Below the pieces are notes generated by a model. That model was not told the origin of the DNA. It did no database searches and saw only the letters and a list, made by a program, of their open reading frames with translations. Below, piece by piece: positions 1 through 5,322 of a stretch of DNA of 35,523 nucleotides. This DNA comes from Rhodocyclales bacterium (GTDB taxonomy: Bacteria; Pseudomonadota; Gammaproteobacteria; Burkholderiales; Rhodocyclaceae), in NCBI GenBank assembly GCA_016235805.1, contig JACRIY010000045.1, positions 1-35,523 on the forward strand, in the 5' to 3' direction. Positions within the stretch are counted from its first letter, which is position 1. The number at the start of each line of letters is the position of its first letter. A program made the position numbers and the translations under genes.

Positions 1-503
1 TCGGCGACTTCCAGTGCCTTGAGTTCCTGTGGCGCGCGCTTGGAGAGGTCGTGGTCGCAGCGCTGCACCATGTCGTTGATCATGCCCTGCAGGCCCATCT
101 TCTGGCCGTCCTCGACCGAGTACAGGTGGGCCACGCCGTAGTCGTGCAGTTCCTTCATCTCGGCCGGCACGATGACGCCACCGCCGCCGCCGAAGACCTT
201 GATGTTCTCGCCACCCCGGCTCTTCAGCAGGTCGATCATGTACTTGAAGAACTCGACGTGGCCGCCCTGGTAGGACGACACCGCGATGCCCTGGGCATCT
301 TCCTGCAGCGCCGCGTTGACGATTTCTTCCACCGAGCGGTTGTGGCCGAGGTGGATCACCTCGGCGCCGGTCGCCTGCAGGATGCGCCGCATGATGTTGA
401 TCGAGGCATCGTGGCCGTCGAACAACGAGGTGGCGGTGACGAAGCGAACCTTGTGCTTGGGCTTGTAGGGCACCAGCTTGGCGGCAATGCTGAGATCGGT
501 CAT
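1..503 (-). CDS. icmF: Isobutyryl-CoA mutase fused IcmF, N-terminal B12-binding part (partial)
   Basis: The minus strand is open from an ATG at 503 to the left window edge (167 codons seen). The start has a GGAG-like ribosome site. The product begins [14 protein letters not shown] and carries an adenosylcobalamin-binding Rossmann domain from about residue 18: the DxH motif is D29-G30-H31, with Ser34 where the classical DxHxxG has Gly, followed by NIMRRIL, then a GQGGHVEF-like block (SYQGGHVEF) and a glycine-rich [10 protein letters not shown] segment. This combination at the very N terminus, before a G-protein chaperone and mutase domain, is characteristic of IcmF, which interconverts isobutyryl-CoA and n-butyryl-CoA and carries its own MeaB-type GTPase. 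The later domains lie outside the window, so a stand-alone B12 subunit is not excluded. It is divergent from the AraC-type regulator at 604, a possible but unproven regulator. Confidence 0.8.
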   Translation of the reverse strand, partial: MTDLSIAAKLVPYKPKHKVRFVTATSLFDGHDASINIMRRILQATGAEVIHLGHNRSVEEIVNAALQEDAQGIAVSSYQGGHVEFFKYMIDLLKSRGGENIKVFGGGGGVIVPAEMKELHDYGVAHLYSVEDGQKMGLQGMINDMVQRCDHDLSKRAPQELKALEVA

Positions 504-603
504 GGCATGGCTCCACGGATTGACGGCAGACCTCGCATGATAGGGAAAGCGCTTGCGCACCGCCATGGCACAAAACGACGATAAGTATGCATAATCTGCC
601 ATC

Positions 604-1710
604 ATGGTCAGTACTGAAAACCGCAGCCACAAGCCGGCAGGAAGCTCGCCGACAGTCTCAATGGGCTTTGTTACCGGGATTCTGTCGGGAGTCGCGCGTG
701 CCGGACTGAACCCCGCTGGACTGCTGGAACATGCAGAAATTGCCAGCAACCTCCTGCATCAGCGCGAGGCGCGCATCCCGGTCGCGCGTTATGCGGCGCT
801 CTATCGCCTGATCAACGACAGCCTCGACGACGAGGGCTTCGCGCTGTTCTCGCGTCCGCTGCGCCGCGGCAGCTTCGAGTTCCTGTGCCGCGCCGCACTC
901 TCGGCCGCAAGCCTGGAGGAAGCCCTGGAACGCATCGCGCGCTTCCTCCACGTCGTGCTCGACGACCTTTCCGTCGAGGTCGAGAAGAGCGGGCGCGCCG
1001 CGGTCATCGTCATCGGCGAGGAGCAGGCGCCGCCGGTCGGTGCCGCCGGCCGCGTCTTCGCCTACGAATGGCTGCTGCGCATGATTCACGGCCTCGCCGC
1101 GTGGCTGGTGGCGCATCCCCTGCCGCTCGACGAGGTCGCCTTCCCCTACCCGCCGCCGCTGCACGTGGCCGACTACGAACTGGTCTTCGCCCCGCGCCAC
1201 ACCTTCGACGCGCCGCGACTCGAGGCACGCTTTCCCGTCGAGTGGCTGGCCTTGCCGGTACGCCGCGACGAGGCTGCGCTGACGATCTTCCTCGCCGACG
1301 CGCCGGCCAGCATCACCACGCTCTACCGCCGCGACCGCGCACTGGCGCAGCGCGTGCGCGAACACCTGCGCGCCGCACTGCCCGAACACCTCGCGCTGCC
1401 GGCGCTGGCCAAACGCCTGTTCCTTTCGCCGCGCACCCTGCACCGCCGGCTGGAGGACGAGGGCACCAGTTTCCGCGCCATCAAGGACGGCCTGAGGCGC
1501 GAGCTGGCCATCGAATGGCTGTCGAAGACATCGCGACCGCTCAACCGCATCGGCACCGACCTCGGCTTTGCCGATGCCGCGGCTTTCTATCGCGCCTTCG
1601 CCGCCTGGACCGGCAGCGGGCCGCGCGAATACCGGAGACGCTTCGGCGGGACCGATTTTCGCGGAAGAAGTGATACTCTCGCCCACCCATCCTGGATGCC
1701 GCCAACGTGA
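604..1710 (+). CDS. AraC-family transcriptional regulator (Arabinose_bd-type N-terminal domain)
   Basis: This 368-residue protein has the two-part layout of the OruR/ArgR-like AraC subgroup: an N-terminal ligand-sensing domain (about residues 20-210, beginning [15 protein letters not shown]) and a C-terminal double helix-turn-helix (about 255-350). The first HTH is seen as [21 protein letters not shown] and the second as [22 protein letters not shown] with the family's PREYR ending. It is a cytoplasmic DNA-binding activator or repressor; no ligand can be read from the sequence. It lies divergent from icmF with about 100 bp between, suggesting control of that acyl-CoA mutase, which is inference. 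Its stop overlaps the GTG start of the hemerythrin gene (GTGA, 1707-1710), so the two are probably translationally coupled. The extra tail after residue 350 is unremarkable. Confidence 0.85.
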   Translation: MVSTENRSHKPAGSSPTVSMGFVTGILSGVARAGLNPAGLLEHAEIASNLLHQREARIPVARYAALYRLINDSLDDEGFALFSRPLRRGSFEFLCRAALSAASLEEALERIARFLHVVLDDLSVEVEKSGRAAVIVIGEEQAPPVGAAGRVFAYEWLLRMIHGLAAWLVAHPLPLDEVAFPYPPPLHVADYELVFAPRHTFDAPRLEARFPVEWLALPVRRDEAALTIFLADAPASITTLYRRDRALAQRVREHLRAALPEHLALPALAKRLFLSPRTLHRRLEDEGTSFRAIKDGLRRELAIEWLSKTSRPLNRIGTDLGFADAAAFYRAFAAWTGSGPREYRRRFGGTDFRGRSDTLAHPSWMPPT

Positions 1711-2138
1711 CGCCACCGCCCGCCAACACCCTGCCCGCCAACTTCGAGATCGGCATCGCCGAACTCGATGCCCAGCACAAGCGCCTGCACGCGCTTCTGC
1801 TGCGACTGCGCGACGCCGTGGGCAAGCAATACGGCTACGCGACGAATGCCATCCTCGACGAACTGGCGATCGAAACGCGCATCCATTTCGCGGTCGAGGA
1901 AAGCCTGATGCGCATGCTGTCCTTTCCCGACGTCGAGGCCCATGTCGACGAGCACGCGGACCTCACCCAGCAACTGGAAAAATTTCGCAAACGCGCCCAG
2001 GACTTTGAGGTCGCCGACGAACTGGCGGCCTTCACCCTGCAATGGCTGAACGATCACGTCGATCGATTCGACCGCGAATTCGTCGACCACTTCCTGCGCG
2101 CCGGCGTCAAGGCCACGGCCACGTCCCGCCAACCCTGA
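1707..2138 (+). CDS. Bacteriohemerythrin
   Basis: A 143-residue single-domain hemerythrin, starting with GTG inside the stop region of the AraC gene. All seven di-iron ligands of the family can be placed: His24 (DAQHKRL), His60 and Glu64 (HFAVEE), His79 and His83 (HVDEH), His117 and Asp122 (HVDRFD). The length and the four-helix pattern match soluble bacteriohemerythrins, which bind O2 reversibly at a non-haem di-iron centre and are thought to store or deliver oxygen or act as oxygen/NO sensors. The 4-bp overlap with the upstream regulator implies coupled translation, an unusual partnership; whether oxygen is linked to that regulator's targets is inference. No signal peptide, so cytoplasmic. 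Confidence 0.93.
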   Translation: MTPPPANTLPANFEIGIAELDAQHKRLHALLLRLRDAVGKQYGYATNAILDELAIETRIHFAVEESLMRMLSFPDVEAHVDEHADLTQQLEKFRKRAQDFEVADELAAFTLQWLNDHVDRFDREFVDHFLRAGVKATATSRQP

Positions 2139-2157
2139 CCGGACGCAAGGGCGGCGC

Positions 2158-2427
2158 TCAGACCGGGCGCTTGCCCGGATCCTGCACAATCGCATCCTCG
2201 TGATCGTGGACGGCCACCTCGTTTGTTTCGTCGAATTCACCGGACCGGGATTCTTCCTGGTGACATCCCGCCGCGCCGCCCGCGAGCTTGCGCACGCCGC
2301 AGGTTCCGCTTTTGCAACTGCCGGGGGCGGCGATTTCCACGCCATCGTTACCCATGCTCTTCAATATGAAATAGATGGCGCCGACCGAGGCGATCAGCAG
2401 GGCGATGGCTACCAGCGCAATAAACAT
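2158..2427 (-). CDS. Small single-span membrane protein with Cys motif, unknown function
   Basis: An 89-residue reading frame. Residues 1-23 form one strongly hydrophobic segment (MFIALVAIALLIASVGAIYF) that could be a membrane anchor or uncleaved signal. A short region follows with Cys38-KSGT-Cys43 and Cys55-His56, then an acidic, His-containing tail (VHDHEDAI). The ribosome site is weak. The hydrophobic N terminus and Cys spacing argue for a real gene, but I do not recognise a family and assign no function. It lies 90 bp downstream of the MATE gene on the same strand and could be the last gene of that operon; it converges with the hemerythrin gene. A spurious frame in GC-rich DNA remains possible. 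Confidence 0.5.
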   Translation of the reverse strand: MFIALVAIALLIASVGAIYFILKSMGNDGVEIAAPGSCKSGTCGVRKLAGGAAGCHQEESRSGEFDETNEVAVHDHEDAIVQDPGKRPV

Positions 2428-2517
2428 GATTCCGGCTCGCGAACGTTTGGAGCGGCAACTATAGCCCAGGCGGGAGCCCGTCGCGCCACGAGTCCGGCGC
2501 TTGCCGCGGCGCAGGAC

Positions 2518-3882
2518 TCAGGCGCGCACCCAGGTTCCGAGGCGGATGGCGCCCGCGATCATCACCGCGTAGATCACGAAGCCGGCGGCGATCACCATGA
2601 AGAATCCGCTGGCCGGCACCTGCCACACATGCACCGCGAGCCAGCCGCCGAGCGCGACCACGACCAGGCGGGCGACGCTGCCGGCCAGCGGCCAGAACAT
2701 GCGGCCCGCGCCTTGCGAGGCGAAGAACAGGGCCAGGCCGAGGCCGAACAGGCTGTAGCAGACACCAACGATCCGCAGGTAAGTGGAGCCGATGGCGAGC
2801 ACCGCCGGATCGGTGCTGAACAGGTCCATCCACAGGCCGGGCGCGATCGCCGCGACGATGCCGATGATGCCGGTGAGGATGGCCACCACCGCGCCGCCGG
2901 TCCAGGTGGCGCGCAGTGCGCGTTCGTGCTGGCCGGCGCCCATGTTGGTGGCGACCATCGTGGTCAGCGCCGTGCCGAAGCCGAAGGCGATCGGGATCAT
3001 GATGTATTCGAGGCGCGCGGCAACGCCGTAGCCGGCCAGCGCCGCGGTGCCGTAGCTGCCGATCAGCGCGGTGGCCGCGGCGATTGAGCCGTTGCTGAGT
3101 ATCGGGCTGAGGGAGGCCGGCGCGCCGACGCGCAGGATCGCGCGCAGGAATTCCCGGCGCAGTTCCCAGCGCACGCGCAGCAAGTGCACCGCCGCCCTGC
3201 CGTTCGACAGGTAGGCGAGCAGCACCGCCGTCGCGACCAGGTTGGCGCACAGCGTGCTGAGCGCCGCGCCGGCCAGACCCAGCCCGGCCAGCGGCCCCCA
3301 ACCGAAGACCAGCAGCGGGCACAGGAGCAGATGGAGCACGGCCGTTCCGGTCAGCATCGCCGAGGGCAGCACCATGTTGCCGGCCCCGCGCACGATGGCG
3401 GCGAGTATGTTGGCCAGGCAGATCAGCAGCGCGCCGCCGAACAGCACGGTCGAGTAGCTCAGCGCCGCAGCCAGCGCGGCGTCGCGCCCGCCCATGGCGC
3501 GATAGATGCCGCCGCCGAAGCCGAGCATGATCAGCATGAAGCTCGCCGCCAGCAAGGCCGCAATCAGCAGCGCATGCTGCGCGATCCGGTCGGCATCTTC
3601 GGCCCGCCCGCCGCCCAGCGCACGCGCCACGCCGGCCGTGACGGCGCCGCCGATGCCGCCCGCGGAAATCTGCAGCATCAGCATCGACAGCGGAAAGACC
3701 AGCGCCACGCCGGCCAGCGCATCCGCACCCAGCCGGCCTAGGATGTAGCCGTCGTAGCCGATGACGACGGTCGTGGCGAAGAGGCCGATCACGTTCGGCG
3801 TCGCCAGCCGGAACAGCGTCGGCAGCAGGGGCGCCTGCAGCAGGTCGCGGGTGCGGCTTGCCGCCGCGGCCATCGCCGTCAT
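2518..3882 (-). CDS. MATE-family multidrug/cation antiporter
   Basis: A 454-residue, very hydrophobic protein with about twelve transmembrane segments in two pseudo-symmetrical halves, the N half starting PLLPTLFRLATPNVIGLFATTVVIG-like and the C half near residue 240 with RVGAPASLSPIL. This is the MATE (MatE/NorM/DinF) pattern: export of cationic drugs, dyes or metabolites across the inner membrane using Na+ or H+ gradients. Length and topology are normal. The start at 3882 follows the cupin stop by four bases and has no strong ribosome site, consistent with translational coupling; Met4 at 3873 is an alternative. Its place third in a marR-cupin-MATE operon suggests efflux of a compound sensed by the MarR regulator. 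Confidence 0.88.
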   Translation of the reverse strand: MTAMAAAASRTRDLLQAPLLPTLFRLATPNVIGLFATTVVIGYDGYILGRLGADALAGVALVFPLSMLMLQISAGGIGGAVTAGVARALGGGRAEDADRIAQHALLIAALLAASFMLIMLGFGGGIYRAMGGRDAALAAALSYSTVLFGGALLICLANILAAIVRGAGNMVLPSAMLTGTAVLHLLLCPLLVFGWGPLAGLGLAGAALSTLCANLVATAVLLAYLSNGRAAVHLLRVRWELRREFLRAILRVGAPASLSPILSNGSIAAATALIGSYGTAALAGYGVAARLEYIMIPIAFGFGTALTTMVATNMGAGQHERALRATWTGGAVVAILTGIIGIVAAIAPGLWMDLFSTDPAVLAIGSTYLRIVGVCYSLFGLGLALFFASQGAGRMFWPLAGSVARLVVVALGGWLAVHVWQVPASGFFMVIAAGFVIYAVMIAGAIRLGTWVRA

Positions 3883-3886
3883 CGCG

Positions 3887-4345
3887 TCAGGCCGGCCAGG
3901 CGACCTTGCGCTGAACGGTCACGCCATCCTCGGTGCCGGGCGACGTCAGCCCGTCCTGCGGCGCCTGGATCACCAGGTAGTAAAGGTCTTCCTGCGAGTT
4001 GTTGCGCCAGGTGCGCTCGCCGGCCGGCGCCACGCGCAGCACGGTGCCGTCGCGGATTTCGATGACCTCGCCATCGACCTGGAACTGGCCGCGGCCCTTG
4101 AGGAAGACATAGAGCTCCTCGTGCTCGCGATGCGTGTGATAGAAGGGTACCTTCATTCCCGCCGGCAGGCAGTTCACCGACACTTCCATGCCGGTCAGCC
4201 CCAGCAGCGGATGCAGGAAGAACTTGCCGGGAATCGTGACGCCGGGCAGCGAGGCCACTTCGGCGGTGTAGCCCTTCCAGGCTTCGGCGGCGCCGAGGTC
4301 GGCGGCAGTGTAATTCCTGCCCTGAAGCGTTGCGGTCGGATTCAT
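3887..4345 (-). CDS. Cupin-domain protein
   Basis: A 152-residue single-domain cupin. Motif 1 is clear: His70-x-His72-x3-Glu76 (HTHREHEELYVFLKGRG). Motif 2 is recognisable as DGTVLRVAPAGERTWRN, but the canonical metal-ligand His of PxGxxH is Thr112, so the usual fourth metal ligand is missing. The start at 4345 is preceded by GAGGAGCTTCC-like purine-rich sequence, 20 bp after the marR stop; frames extending further upstream overlap marR and are rejected. Cupins of this size next to MarR and efflux genes are often small-molecule isomerases, dioxygenases or binding proteins; the substrate is unknown. The missing His may mean altered metal binding. Confidence 0.85.
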   Translation of the reverse strand: MNPTATLQGRNYTAADLGAAEAWKGYTAEVASLPGVTIPGKFFLHPLLGLTGMEVSVNCLPAGMKVPFYHTHREHEELYVFLKGRGQFQVDGEVIEIRDGTVLRVAPAGERTWRNNSQEDLYYLVIQAPQDGLTSPGTEDGVTVQRKVAWPA

Positions 4346-4365
4346 GGAAGCTCCTCGGAATGGGT

Positions 4366-4818
4366 TCAAGCGGACTCGACGCTCTCGGCCTGCAACGCGG
4401 CGGTGCACTCGTCGAGCAACAGGTGCAGGGCGGCGACGCGCTCCGTGCCGAGCAGCGCATTCACCTGCTGCTGCGCCGCCTTCCAGCACCGTTGCGCCTC
4501 GGCCTGCTTGTCGCGCCCGGCGGTGGTGATGGCGATCGAGCGGCTGCGCGCATCGGCGCCGGCCTCCTGCACCAGCCATCCCGCCGCCAGCAGCGGCTGC
4601 AGGTTGCGCGTCAGGGTCGAGGCATCGAGCCCCATGTGCCGCGCCAACTCCCCCGGCGCCAGGGGCCCCAGGCGCAGCACGTGGGTCAGCAGCGAATACT
4701 GCGTGGTCTTGAGGCCGACGCCCGCCAGTTCCGCGTCGTAGTGGCGCGACAGCAGGCGCGACAGCTGGCGCGTCTTGAAGTTGGTGCAGCCTTTGGGGGC
4801 GGCGATCGCTGGACTCAT
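4366..4818 (-). CDS. MarR-family transcriptional regulator
   Basis: A 150-residue winged-helix regulator. The N-terminal dimerisation helix carries Cys11 in CTNFKTRQLSRLLSRHYD, a position common in this MarR subgroup and possibly redox-sensitive. The recognition region is LAPGELARHMGLDASTLTRNLQPLL, followed by the wing with DARSRSIAITTAGR. The start is placed at the ATG at 4818, because the preceding stretch is unlike MarR sequence and contains the promoter. It heads a marR-cupin-MATE operon and very probably represses it through the palindrome at 4833-4851, which overlaps its promoter. The -10 box ends about seven bases from the ATG and no ribosome site is visible, so translation may be leaderless. 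Confidence 0.88.
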   Translation of the reverse strand: MSPAIAAPKGCTNFKTRQLSRLLSRHYDAELAGVGLKTTQYSLLTHVLRLGPLAPGELARHMGLDASTLTRNLQPLLAAGWLVQEAGADARSRSIAITTAGRDKQAEAQRCWKAAQQQVNALLGTERVAALHLLLDECTAALQAESVESA

Positions 4819-4824
4819 GCGATC

Positions 4825-4852
4825 ATTGTACCTGCAACTGTTGTAGTTGCAA
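4825..4852 (-). promoter_or_regulatory. Sigma-70-type promoter of the marR operon
   Basis: On the minus strand a -35 box TTGCAA (4852-4847) and a -10 box TACAAT (4830-4825) are separated by 16 bp. The expected transcription start falls close to or at the A of the marR ATG (4818), so the message may lack a leader. Confidence 0.65.
4833..4851. promoter_or_regulatory. Palindromic operator, probable MarR site
   Basis: A palindrome with 7-bp arms, TGCAACT and AGTTGCA, and a 5-bp spacer. It lies within the -35/-10 spacer of the marR promoter and overlaps the -35 box, the position expected for an autorepressor operator. The size fits MarR dimer sites. Confidence 0.65.
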
Positions 4853-4878
4853 GTATTAATTTGCCGGCCGAATCTCCA

Positions 4879-4899
4879 ACCAGATCTGCCAGATCTGGT
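4879..4899. repeat. Perfect 21-bp palindrome
   Basis: The arms ACCAGATCTG and CAGATCTGGT are separated by one central base. It can also be read as two 8-bp palindromes CAGATCTG spaced by one base. It lies upstream of the marR promoter and downstream of the cytochrome operon hairpin, in otherwise non-coding DNA; a second regulator-binding site is the likeliest role. Confidence 0.55.
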
Positions 4900-4947
4900 G
4901 CGGGGCGACGATGCTGGAACAGCCAGGCCACGCCGGGGCGGCGTTGG

Positions 4948-4981
4948 CAAGAGCAAGGCGCGAGACCACGCCTTGCTCTTG
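4948..4981 (-). terminator. Hairpin after the cytochrome/molybdoenzyme operon
   Basis: Perfect 13-bp arms (4948-4960 and 4969-4981) with an 8-nt loop begin seven bases after the cytochrome c stop codon. The stem is GC-rich and well placed for termination or mRNA 3'-end protection of the five-gene operon, but no T-run follows on the minus strand, so efficiency is uncertain. Confidence 0.6.
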
Positions 4982-4987
4982 TGGCAT

Positions 4988-5308
4988 TTACTTCAAACTA
5001 AGTACGTAATCCACCAGTGTCTTGACGTCCACGTCCTTGACGGTCGCGTTCGGCGGCATCGGGATCTGCCCCCAGACTCCCTTCGATCCCTTCTTGACCT
5101 TGACCGCCAGGTGCTCGGCGGCCGCAGAATCATTGGCATATTTGCGACCGACGTCCTTCCATGCCGGCCCCACCATTTTCTTGTCCAGCGTATGGCAGGC
5201 GAGGCAACCGTTCTTCTTTGCCAAATCCATCGCCTCCGCTTCGGTTGCTGCGAAAACCGGCCCGGCAAACAGTCCGCCGAGAACAAGGATTATCAGTTTC
5301 GACTTCAT
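4988..5308 (-). CDS. Small periplasmic class I cytochrome c (c551/c552 type)
   Basis: A 106-residue protein with a Sec signal peptide (about residues 1-21, cleavage after VFA-A). One haem site is present, Cys35-LA-Cys38-His39, with Met84 (in IPMPPN) as the probable sixth ligand. Length and the MVGPAW motif match small soluble c551/c552-type electron carriers. It is the last gene of the five-gene operon, 14 bp after the molybdenum subunit, with a good AGGAAAGGGA ribosome site. In aio operons a cytochrome c gene also follows the catalytic subunit; here it would shuttle electrons between the respiratory chain and the Rieske/Mo enzyme or the dihaem peroxidases. The direction of electron flow is inference. 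Confidence 0.92.
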   Translation of the reverse strand: MKSKLIILVLGGLFAGPVFAATEAEAMDLAKKNGCLACHTLDKKMVGPAWKDVGRKYANDSAAAEHLAVKVKKGSKGVWGQIPMPPNATVKDVDVKTLVDYVLSLK

Positions 5309-5322
5309 GGCTTCCCTTTCCT

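Noticed and set aside
51-584. Plus-strand frame of 177 codons at the left edge
   Set aside because: It is antisense to icmF, which is strongly conserved on the minus strand.
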